Source: Rhodocyclales bacterium
Lineage (GTDB): Bacteria; Pseudomonadota; Gammaproteobacteria; Burkholderiales; Rhodocyclaceae
Length of the DNA: 56,752 nt
NCBI GenBank assembly: GCA_016235805.1
Contig: JACRIY010000018.1
Coordinates: 1 to 56,752 of the forward strand
Direction of reading: 5' to 3'
Within the stretch, counting starts at the first letter, position 1, and each line of letters begins with the position of its first letter. Below, in pieces: positions 42,129 through 49,868 of the stretch. Below the pieces are notes generated by a model. That model searched no databases, was not told where the DNA came from, and was given only the letters and a program-made list of their open reading frames with translations. Both the position numbers and the translations under genes were made by a program.

Positions 42129-43465
42129 GCACTCTGCACCTCGAACACTCGCGGGTCACGAAGGCGTTGACCGACAACTCCGACATCGACTTCGCCGAAG
42201 CCGAGCGGCGCCTGCGCGCGACCCACGTTGTCGTGCTCACCGAGGGGGCTGACCTGTCGAGCCCCGCGGCCCTGTGGTGCGTGCTGACCGCGCTGAACGC
42301 GAGCAGGCGGACGTTCGGCTCTGCGACGCTGGTCCTGACGTTCGACGTCCCGCTGCAGCGCGCACTGCCCGGCGCCATCACGCTGGGCATGGCAGCGCGG
42401 CTGATGGGCGCGACCGTGGTGCGTTCAGTACCGGAGCATGCGACCCACGTCATCTGCGTGGGCACCGCGCTGGAATCCGCGGCGTTCTGCGTGCACTGCT
42501 GGTGGAACGGCTGGTTGGCCGGCATTCGGCCGTCCTGGGATCCGGCGCCGGCGCAAGCAGCATGGAACCCGCTGGCCGGCATTGTCGCCGCCGCGATCGC
42601 GGTGCGCGAGGTGTTCGCGAATGTGCGTGGCATCCGCTCGTCGCCGCGCGCGACGACCCTGTCGCTGTGGGAGCCATGGTGCGACCCCGGCGCTGCGTCC
42701 CCGGGGCCCCACGTGGTTCACGGCATCCGCGCGCTGTGGCTGATCGGCCTCGGACACCTGGGACAGGGCATCGGTTGGTCGCTGTCGGCCTTGCCGATGG
42801 CCGGGCGGATCGCGCTGCAGGACGATCAAGCCGCCGGCATCGAGAACGAGGCGACCGGATTGGTCACTTGGTCGACGGACGTCGGACGGCGCAAGACACG
42901 CATCGCGGCAGGCTGGCTCGAGCACTTCGGGTGGGAGACGGATCTAATCGAGCGTCGGTTCGGTGCTGACACCTCGGCCTCGATCACCGATCCGCCGGTT
43001 GTGGTGACGGCCCTCGACAGTCCCGCGCCACGCCAGCACGTGCACGCGGCCAGCTTCGCCTACATGGTCGACATCGGCGTGGGCCACGGTCCGGTCGACT
43101 TCGAGTCGGGGCAGTTGCGCGTGTTCGCGCGCGGCGACCCCGCCAACTGGCAGGCTGCAGCAGGCTCCAAGAACATCGATCGACTGCTGCAGCGACCGGC
43201 CTATGAGCAAGTGGCATCCAAGGATCGATGCGGCGCTTTCGAGCTCGCCGACGCGAGCGTGGCGGTGCCGTTCGTGGGAGCCGCGATGGGTGCGCTCGCA
43301 GTCGCGCAGCTGGCGCGCCTCGGGGCGATGGAGCCGGCGATCCGGCTCATGCAGATCGAACTCGGAGCGCCGGACATGGCGTCCTGCGGCGCGATGGCTG
43401 CGGCGCCGCTCGGAAACCTCGGCACAGTGGAAATGGATCTTCGCGGTGCCTGCACCCGCCTGTGA
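42125..43465 (+). CDS. BilD-like E1 activating enzyme (ThiF fold)
   Basis: 446 residues. A Rossmann nucleotide site G208-L-G210-H-L-G213 (LIGLGHLGQG) and a second acidic segment (ALQDDQAAGIENEATG) define the ThiF/E1 domain. C369 in KDRCGAFELAD is the likely thioester Cys, followed by VAVPFVGAAMGALAVAQLARL. An amino-terminal extension of about 200 residues is typical of E1s in bacterial ubiquitin-like operons. It would adenylate the C-terminal Gly of the double ubiquitin-like protein and pass it to the E2. The operon ends here, only 4 bases before a convergent gene. Confidence 0.85.
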   Translation: MSTLHLEHSRVTKALTDNSDIDFAEAERRLRATHVVVLTEGADLSSPAALWCVLTALNASRRTFGSATLVLTFDVPLQRALPGAITLGMAARLMGATVVRSVPEHATHVICVGTALESAAFCVHCWWNGWLAGIRPSWDPAPAQAAWNPLAGIVAAAIAVREVFANVRGIRSSPRATTLSLWEPWCDPGAASPGPHVVHGIRALWLIGLGHLGQGIGWSLSALPMAGRIALQDDQAAGIENEATGLVTWSTDVGRRKTRIAAGWLEHFGWETDLIERRFGADTSASITDPPVVVTALDSPAPRQHVHAASFAYMVDIGVGHGPVDFESGQLRVFARGDPANWQAAAGSKNIDRLLQRPAYEQVASKDRCGAFELADASVAVPFVGAAMGALAVAQLARLGAMEPAIRLMQIELGAPDMASCGAMAAAPLGNLGTVEMDLRGACTRL

Positions 43466-43469
43466 AGTG

Positions 43470-43658
43470 TCAGCGCTTCTTGCGATGCGTGGGCACGATA
43501 GGGATGGAGATCCCCGTCCCCTTGATCGGATCCCCAACGAGACGGCGCACATCGGCGATCAGGTAGCTTCCGCTGCGGGCTAGGTTCGCTTCCATGCTCG
43601 TGACCACTTCCTTCAACGTTCGCTGGTCGACTGCCCTTCTGACGTTCGCCTTGTTCAT
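43470..43658 (-). CDS. Small protein translationally coupled to proteasome-like peptidase
   Basis: 62 residues; the ATG at 43658 overlaps the stop of the peptidase gene (ATGA). Helical at the amino end (VRRAVDQRTLKEVVTSMEANLA), then a basic tail (PTHRKKR). No family recognised. Tight coupling suggests a partner, inhibitor or substrate adaptor of the peptidase. Its stop lies 4 bases from the stop of the E1 gene on the other strand. Confidence 0.6.
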   Translation of the reverse strand: MNKANVRRAVDQRTLKEVVTSMEANLARSGSYLIADVRRLVGDPIKGTGISIPIVPTHRKKR

Positions 43659-44518
43659 GAGAAGTCTCCGTCTTCGATCGCCGCGTCCCACGGCTTGTGC
43701 CGGACCCATCGGAACCGTCTGTCGGAGGTGATCACGGCGATCTCGATCGGCCCCCCGCACACTTGGGCACCGGTCGAAAACTTCATCGCCTTGATCGTGC
43801 AGTAGATCGCCGAATGGACATAGTCGATCGCATCGCGCATCGGCAACCGGGCCCGCGGCTGCAGCCCGTGCGCTGCCAACAGGTCGGCCAGATCCTCCGG
43901 AGTTCCGCTCCACTTGCCGGAGGCCAGAAGCGCATCGATGAATGGCTGGTCCACGCCGTATCGCAGGCGATTCATCACGTTGGGCATGCCCCATAGCTGC
44001 AGCTCGTTGAGAACCGGCTTGGTAACGCTGGGGACAAGCTCGGTGGCCTTGAAAGTGATGATACGGGCGTCAGGAACACGTTCGGGCATGCAATGCCCGG
44101 CAACGCAGAAGCCCACAGCGTTCGCGTCTACGCGATCGCGCAGCTTTGCATCGTCTTTGCCTTTGCCACCGGCTCGGCGTCCTGCCTTGCTCAGCGCCTT
44201 GCGCAGGTCGACCACGGGCTGGTGCGCGTCGTAGAGGGGCTGGAACAAGCGCACCCATCGCGTTGCCACGTCGTCGATCGAAGGTGGAGGGTCTCGGGCT
44301 AGGTCGTCGCCGAGCAACGCCACGAGCCGGCGGTAGCTGACGTCGCCGATGTGCCCGACGCCCCAGGTCAGCAACCCGAACGTCGAGCCCTCGCCGATCT
44401 CGAACAGCTTCTGCGCGAAGTTGAAGTAGTGCAGGTGCTCGTCGCCGAGAAACGAGGATGTGCTGTCCGCACCGAGCACGATGCCCTCCTGCGTGACGTA
44501 CAAGCCGGCAATGGTCAC
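43655..44518 (-). CDS. Proteasome beta-type threonine peptidase
   Basis: 287 residues from GTG 44518. The frame extends further upstream to 44674, but GGAGG sits 7 bases before this GTG, and the product then begins Met-Thr-Ile-Ala-Gly. Removal of Met exposes Thr1, as in HslV. Counting from that Thr, D17 (VLGADST) and K36 (QKLFEIG) match D17 and K33 of proteasome beta subunits, and GVGHIGD fits the G47 region. It is longer than HslV (about 175) or Anbu (about 240). It might belong to the betaproteobacterial proteasome homologue group (BPH) or be a separate family. Neighbours are the ubiquitin-like cassette (convergent) and a coupled small gene. Confidence 0.8.
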   Translation of the reverse strand: MTIAGLYVTQEGIVLGADSTSSFLGDEHLHYFNFAQKLFEIGEGSTFGLLTWGVGHIGDVSYRRLVALLGDDLARDPPPSIDDVATRWVRLFQPLYDAHQPVVDLRKALSKAGRRAGGKGKDDAKLRDRVDANAVGFCVAGHCMPERVPDARIITFKATELVPSVTKPVLNELQLWGMPNVMNRLRYGVDQPFIDALLASGKWSGTPEDLADLLAAHGLQPRARLPMRDAIDYVHSAIYCTIKAMKFSTGAQVCGGPIEIAVITSDRRFRWVRHKPWDAAIEDGDFS

Positions 44519-44663
44519 CTTCTGCCCTCCCCGGGGTCTGTTCGGCCGGCGTGATGTGCCTGTCGCGCCAGTCGTGTTTGGGGCGGCATTCTCGTCTCGC
44601 GTCCGGCACGACACAAGTGGCGGATTCCTCTTCGATGCCGCGTCGGCGACCTGAGCCACCACC

Positions 44664-44930
44664 TCATGTGCCAAACGCCTCCCTCATCTGCCGCGCCCGC
44701 CGCGCCTGATCCGCATGCGGGTACACCGACGTGGTGGACACCGAGGCATGCCGAAGGTTGTCGCGCACGGTCGTGAGCTCATCGCCGGCTTCAGGGTTGC
44801 TGCGGGGCGCATGCGTGTGCCCCAGCCGGTGCGGCGTGGTGAGCCGCAGCTTCTGCGCCGTCCCGGGAACGGTCAAGTGAAGCTGTTCCGCCGTGTGCCT
44901 CGAAGAAGCGCCGGAATACCGCCCACACAC
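44664..44930 (-). pseudogene. C-terminal fragment of a tyrosine integrase
   Basis: About 88 codons matching only the last catalytic part of a phage-type integrase: a box resembling HxLRHTHA (PHRLGHTHA), LRHASVSTTSVYPHAD with the Tyr, and RRARQMREAF. The amino-terminal domains and first catalytic Arg are missing. It marks the edge of an older insertion next to the peptidase gene. Confidence 0.65.
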
Positions 44931-45319
44931 GCGCAGCCGGGATGCCGCCCTTGCCCTCGAGCGGCCTACGCGGTCTCGGCGTCACCCCAGCTCGACGCGA
45001 CGATCACGCGGGTCAACCTCCTGGCGGTCAAGGCGGAGTTCCTGAAGTCGGACCTGAGCCTGGGGCTCGCCGCGATTCGCGCGGGCGCTCAACTGCCTCG
45101 GCGTCGTCCAGTTGATCGCCGCCAGTTGCATGAGAGCGGACTTCCGCGACGACAGTGTCCGCATCAAGGTGACCGCCGTGCGCGCGTTCGGCGCGACCCA
45201 CGTCCGGCTGAGCGCGCCGGAGCGCACGCTGCGGCCGACGGCGCCGTTGGAAGACACGTGCCGCCGGCTCGGGATCGAGGTCCTGACGGTCAAGTGTGGC
45301 GGCGGTCGGTGCGGTTTTG
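44931..45319. other. Decayed DNA without a supported gene
   Basis: 389 bases between the integrase fragment and the stop of the 500-residue protein gene. Open frames exist on both strands but none has a credible start, motif or ribosome site; it probably contains remnants of inserted genes. Confidence 0.4.
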
Positions 45320-46822
45320 TCACGCGGCCGGAGGCGCGCCGTCTTGTGCAGGCGCATCGAACGCAGCGTCCCTCTCCTGGCCATCGTTCGCCAGCATCAT
45401 GTTCCAGGTGAACGAACTGTACGGATGGAATTCGGGCAGCAGGCTTTGGACCTGGCCGTCGGCGAAGAAGTGATGGGCGATCCCGGGGAACATGTGCGGG
45501 TCGACCGGACGCTCTGCGTGCGGGTTGTGGAACATCGACAGGCCTTCGGCCCAGGTCTCCGTGACGTCGCCCTGCTTCACCTCGTGGAAGAAGGGCTCCG
45601 GCAAGGCCGCATTCCGGTCGTGGCGATGCTTCACGCCCCCTCGGTAGACGCGTTGGTTGGCAAGCCCGAAGCCGGCGAGCATCCCCATGCGGTTGAACTT
45701 GGAGATCGTGCCGGACGACGAGAAGAGCACCGCGCTCACGTGCTCGGCGCCCGGCTGGAAGAAGTAGCCTGACGGGATGACCTTGCCTTCGTGCTCATGC
45801 GTCTCGATCTTCAGCGGCGTGATCACAAGCTGTCCGGCATCGTCGAAGAGGAAATCGTGAGTCACGCCGTACAGGTACTCGAGGAGCGCGGGCGATGTCC
45901 AAGTCATCGACTGGTCCTCGTGGAAGTCGGCGACCGCGAAGATCAGCGAGTGCCCCTTTACGTGCTCGAGCTCCCAGTAGGGCGTCTTCCGGTTGAGCTT
46001 GGAGTACAGCGCGCTGCCGAACCGGATCGGCACGCGCGTCTTGATCAGCGCGCGGATTTCTTCGGTGGTGCGCAGGTGGGGGCGCCCGTCGGACCGGCTT
46101 TCCAGCGGCGGGTCCTTCGGCGATCGACCGACGATGACGGCCTCGATGAACGCCTTCTGGCGCCCTGCCCTCACCTCGAAGTCCGGCGCCTCGTGCTCCT
46201 TGCTGACGAACAGGCCGAGCTCGAGCAATGCGGCGTAGAGGTACAGCTCCCAGATCCGCGAGTCGAAGGCCGTCGTCTGGAACTGCTGCACGAAGTTGCC
46301 GTCGACGTCGACGAAGTGCCGCATCATCTCCGACATGATGGCCCGGGCGGGCGTCCAGTGCGGGGCCTCGCTCAGCAGCCGAAAGGCCGCATGCCGACCG
46401 TCTGCGGGTCCCTGCAGGGCGAAGAGGTCGACGCCCGCCTTGTCCTCGTCCTCATCGTCCTGCGGGAACACGCTCTGTCCGCTCTCGGTGTGCTTGCGCA
46501 TTGACGCGAAGAGCGCGTGGCGCGCCTGCGTCCGGCTCATGCTCGCCGACATGTCGATGCAACGGAACCGGCCTTTCCGGTCGCGCCCGAGCACGACGCA
46601 GCCGTAGTCTCGATCGGTCCGATCGATGATCAGCACCCCGATCAGCGTCTGCGGCCTGTTGGCGAAGAACTCGACTTCGCGTCCGTACGCTTCGAAGATC
46701 GGCGATCGGGTCCACGCGACGAAGGCGTTGTACCGCTCGGGCGTCAGCGGCACGACGCCGCTGTCGTCGAGCAGGGCCGCCACCCGCTGCTCCCTCGTGC
46801 CCCGTCGCTTCGCCTCGCCCAT
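45320..46822 (-). CDS. Large protein with possible PD-(D/E)XK-like core
   Basis: 500 residues from ATG 46822 (MGEAKRRG), with GAGG about 12 bases upstream; the longer frame to 47239 lacks a start site. A central segment WELYLYAALLELGLFVSKEH then PDF (D214) and FIEAV (E227) resembles a restriction-nuclease-like fold with P-D and E-x-A. The usual Lys is not evident, so activity is doubtful. The C-terminal region (FFQPGAEHVSAVLFSSSGTISKFNRMGMLAG) looks like a second conserved unit. Function unknown; cargo position suggests defence or DNA handling. It is divergent from the lipoprotein gene at 47100. Confidence 0.6.
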   Translation of the reverse strand: MGEAKRRGTREQRVAALLDDSGVVPLTPERYNAFVAWTRSPIFEAYGREVEFFANRPQTLIGVLIIDRTDRDYGCVVLGRDRKGRFRCIDMSASMSRTQARHALFASMRKHTESGQSVFPQDDEDEDKAGVDLFALQGPADGRHAAFRLLSEAPHWTPARAIMSEMMRHFVDVDGNFVQQFQTTAFDSRIWELYLYAALLELGLFVSKEHEAPDFEVRAGRQKAFIEAVIVGRSPKDPPLESRSDGRPHLRTTEEIRALIKTRVPIRFGSALYSKLNRKTPYWELEHVKGHSLIFAVADFHEDQSMTWTSPALLEYLYGVTHDFLFDDAGQLVITPLKIETHEHEGKVIPSGYFFQPGAEHVSAVLFSSSGTISKFNRMGMLAGFGLANQRVYRGGVKHRHDRNAALPEPFFHEVKQGDVTETWAEGLSMFHNPHAERPVDPHMFPGIAHHFFADGQVQSLLPEFHPYSSFTWNMMLANDGQERDAAFDAPAQDGAPPAA

Positions 46823-47099
46823 GCTCCCTCGCCTCCCTGTCCGACCAACGCACGCGGCGTGGTTCGCCACGATGATGGCAACGCAGCCCCCGCGCGCGTC
46901 CGATTCTCCCGTCGTCGCGCGCCACACGCGGCGACGGTGACGTCCTTCCAGGGGACATCTTCCGGGCACCCGAGCACAAGACCGGCCAGCGACTGCAAGC
47001 GGCATCGTCAGGATTGATGATTCGGTGGTGCCGCGCGCTAGGAATGATCGTCGGTCGGCAAGGTCCGGTACGACGTCGGACCAACATGGGGAGGATCGC

Positions 47100-48641
47100 A
47101 TGCATCGAACCGGGTGGTACGGTTTGGCGGCCATCGCTGTCGCCTTGGCCGGCTGCGGCGTCACGCTCGAGGCGACCCGGGTCGCGCCGACCGATCGGGA
47201 GAAGGGGCTGACGCCCACGAGGGTCAAGGGCGAGGGCATCGTCTATGCGCTGCCGCGAACCGAGTTCGAGGTGGTCCAGCCGCTGAAGCTGAAGTTCTCG
47301 ACGGCAGGCGGGCTGCGTGAGACCTATTCGACCTGCAAGCGCGCCTGCGCGGCAGATCCGAACAATACCGGCGACGCCTGCAAGTTCGACACGGCCCCGA
47401 CGCTGCTGTTCGCCCCGCCGGAGCTGCGCACGGCGTCCCGGCCTGACTACACACGGCTGTACCAGGTCACGCCCTCGGCGGACCTCTTCCAGTCGCTGAC
47501 CTTCAAGTTCGAGATCGCCTCTAACGGTGTCGTGGACAAGATCGACGCCACCGCCTCGAACACCGGATTCGAGGTCGTCAGCAGCCTGGCCTCGGCCCTG
47601 ATCAAGGCCGCGCCGGCCGCCCGCGCGGCGATGGAGGCGAACACCCGCGTCCTGAGCGCGACGCGTCGCACCTGCTACCAAGTGTCGAACGACGTCGTCA
47701 AGCTCCTGGAGCAGAGTTCGGGTGCATTGAGTTGCGGCCTCGCCCAGGAGGTCGAAGGCTGCCTCGTCTCGTACGAACAGGACGTGAAGTCGGCGCAGAA
47801 GAGCGTCGACGACCTCTTCGACCGCGCCGAGCGCGGTGTGTTGAAAGCCGACGTGGTGGGCGCGATCGCCACCCACCGCAAGGACCGCTTGGCGGCGGCC
47901 ACCGCACGCCGAGATGAGGCAGCGGGGCTGTTCGGGCTTGCCGACGGGAAGGACGTCGAGGCGGTCTACCAGGTCATCGTGCCCATGGGCGGGCCCGCGG
48001 AATACCAGCCGCATGCCACAGAAGCGACCCTGGGGCCGCTCGTGGCGCGCGGCGAGGCCCGCGTTGTCGGCATGTCCGACAACGCGGGTAGCTTCCTTGC
48101 GAAGATGCTGACCCCGCTGAAGGCGAGCACCCGCCACTACGCCGTTGCGAGCACGATGCCCGGCACCTTCGACGCCGCGACCGTCGACGAGAGTGCAGCG
48201 CTTGGCAAGGGCTATCGCTACAGGGTCCCCGTCTCCGCGCCGACGACACTGACCGTCTACAAGGACTCGAGCAAGGGCGCCTTCGCGTTCGGGCCCGCGA
48301 CGGACCAGAAAGTGATCGCCCAGTACGGACCGATCGCCGCGCTGCCCTCTTCGTTCAAGGGCAAGGGGGGACACGTGCTGGTGAAGCACTGGCCCGACTC
48401 GGGAGGCCTGCAGACCGTCGAGATCGGTGCGGAGGCGCTGCCAACGTCGGCAGTGACCAACGTGATCGACACCGCCTCCGAGCAGCTCAAGGCGCGGCGC
48501 GACAAAGCCGCGGCCGCTGCAGCGGCCGCGGCGGCCGCCGACCCCGAACTCGATGCGCTGACGCGCCAGCAGAAGATCCTCGCGCTGCAAAAGCAGATCC
48601 GCGATCTGGAGGCCGAGCTGGCCAAGCAGGAGGGCAAATGA
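47100..48641 (+). CDS. Lipoprotein of unknown function paired with a metzincin
   Basis: 513 residues from ATG 47100 (GGGGAGGATCGC upstream). Lipobox ALAGC at about 20. The body has FKFEIASNGVVDKIDATAS, several Cys (about 80-230), and long helices; the C-terminus is an Ala-rich coiled coil (QQKILALQKQIRDLEAELAKQ). No family named with confidence. The next gene, a secreted metalloprotease, starts inside its last codons, so the two work together, perhaps as surface anchor and protease. Confidence 0.65.
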   Translation: MHRTGWYGLAAIAVALAGCGVTLEATRVAPTDREKGLTPTRVKGEGIVYALPRTEFEVVQPLKLKFSTAGGLRETYSTCKRACAADPNNTGDACKFDTAPTLLFAPPELRTASRPDYTRLYQVTPSADLFQSLTFKFEIASNGVVDKIDATASNTGFEVVSSLASALIKAAPAARAAMEANTRVLSATRRTCYQVSNDVVKLLEQSSGALSCGLAQEVEGCLVSYEQDVKSAQKSVDDLFDRAERGVLKADVVGAIATHRKDRLAAATARRDEAAGLFGLADGKDVEAVYQVIVPMGGPAEYQPHATEATLGPLVARGEARVVGMSDNAGSFLAKMLTPLKASTRHYAVASTMPGTFDAATVDESAALGKGYRYRVPVSAPTTLTVYKDSSKGAFAFGPATDQKVIAQYGPIAALPSSFKGKGGHVLVKHWPDSGGLQTVEIGAEALPTSAVTNVIDTASEQLKARRDKAAAAAAAAAAADPELDALTRQQKILALQKQIRDLEAELAKQEGK

Positions 48642-49729
48642 GCCGCGTTGTCCCGCGTTGTTGGCGGTCGGGTTCCCTGCTCGCCCTGCTTTGCAGCGGC
48701 GCCGCAGGGGCTGCGGCGGCAGACGTCCCGCAGTTCGTCTTTGAGGCCTACCCCTCGGATGTCCTGGCCAGCAAGCAGCTCTACCACCAGAACCTCGCGG
48801 CGGCGGGATCGGCGGTCCAGAACGTGCCGTTCTACCTGCTGGTCCCGCAGCTGCAGCGGTGGGTGCCCGGACAGGTCGTCCGCGTCGCCTTCAACGGCGG
48901 CAGCAAGGACCTCCACCAGAGGATCGCAGGGGTGGCCAATCGCTGGATCACCGAGACGGGCATCAACCTGCGCTTCAGCTTCACCGACAACGCCGGAAAC
49001 TTCCGAACCTGGACGACCGACGACGCGGTCTACGCCGCGGAGGTGCGGATCGCGTTCTACACCGATGCCCGGGGAGGCAACTGGTCGCACGTCGGTACGG
49101 ACAGCACGAACGTCAACCTGGTGGGCGGGCTGGCAGGCCAGGCGTCCATGAACCTCGGCGGCTTCGACCGGCAGCTGCCCATCGGCTGGGAAGGGACCGT
49201 GCTGCACGAGTTCGGCCACGCCCTGGGCTTCGAGCACGAGCACCAGAGCCCCGCGGGAGGCTGCGACTTCCGCTTCGAAGACGACCCGGGCTACGTCGCG
49301 ACGACCGACGCGGCGGGCTGGTACACCGTTGACGCACAAGGGCGCAGGCCTGGCTTGTACACCTACCTGGGCGGCTACTCCAACCGGTGGCCGCGCGAGA
49401 AAGTGGACAGCAACCTGAAGGTGCTGCCGGTCTCCTCGGCCTTCCTCGTCGGGGCGTTCGACAAGAACTCGATCATGAAGTACCAGTTCCCGGCGTTCTT
49501 CTTTAAGGCGGAAGGCCAAAGTCCCTGCTTTACGCCCAACGACAACCGCAAGCTCTCTGCCGAGGACATCGCGGGGGTGCGCAAGACATATCCACCCGAT
49601 GCGAATGTCGCTGCGACCCAGATCACCGAGCGCAGGGCGACGCTGACGCAACTGCTCAACGCGCCCAAGGCGAGCGCCGGCGTGCGGACCCAGACCGAAG
49701 CCCAGCTGAAGGCGATCGCGGCGCAGTAG
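48638..49729 (+). CDS. Secreted metzincin zinc protease (astacin/M12A-like)
   Basis: 363 residues. Signal peptide to about 28 (AAA-DVP). The zinc site HEFGHALGFEHEHQ gives H190, E191, H194, G197 and H200, with the extra Glu after the last His that is typical of astacins; the Met-turn is SIMKY. A short C-terminal helical tail follows. Its start overlaps the lipoprotein stop (ATGA). Exported proteases are uncommon cargo on conjugative elements; roles in host interaction or envelope processing are possible. Confidence 0.82.
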   Translation: MSRVVPRCWRSGSLLALLCSGAAGAAAADVPQFVFEAYPSDVLASKQLYHQNLAAAGSAVQNVPFYLLVPQLQRWVPGQVVRVAFNGGSKDLHQRIAGVANRWITETGINLRFSFTDNAGNFRTWTTDDAVYAAEVRIAFYTDARGGNWSHVGTDSTNVNLVGGLAGQASMNLGGFDRQLPIGWEGTVLHEFGHALGFEHEHQSPAGGCDFRFEDDPGYVATTDAAGWYTVDAQGRRPGLYTYLGGYSNRWPREKVDSNLKVLPVSSAFLVGAFDKNSIMKYQFPAFFFKAEGQSPCFTPNDNRKLSAEDIAGVRKTYPPDANVAATQITERRATLTQLLNAPKASAGVRTQTEAQLKAIAAQ

Positions 49730-49755
49730 AGAGACAGCCTGCGCGGTCGACAAGA

Positions 49756-49856
49756 TTTCAGGCAAACTCCTGGTTTCAGCAGGCGCTGAAACTTCACATA
49801 AGGCTGAAAGTCGTCCTTAATTTCAGTCGATGTGCTATATTCATCGGACGCTGAAA
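49756..49856 (+). promoter_or_regulatory. Six TTTCAG/CTGAAA half-sites and promoter before AbiE genes
   Basis: TTTCAG at 49756, 49774 and 49821, and CTGAAA at 49786, 49804 and 49851, lie in facing pairs (for example TTTCAGC-AGGC-GCTGAAA region at 49774-49791). TATATT at 49836-49841 is a good -10; the -35 is weak. AbiEi antitoxins repress their own promoter by binding inverted repeats, so these are likely operators. Confidence 0.6.
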
Positions 49857-49868
49857 ATACCACCTCCG

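Noticed and set aside
42125-43465. PRTRC-type ThiF gene linked to partition
   Set aside because: PRTRC cassettes combine ThiF with a ParB-like protein and other specific genes; here the ThiF gene is coupled to ubiquitin-like, E2 and JAMM genes and lies far from the ParM pair.
46452-48590. 712-codon minus-strand frame
   Set aside because: Lies opposite the lipoprotein gene, which has a lipobox and strong ribosome site; the frame also overlaps the 500-residue gene in another phase.
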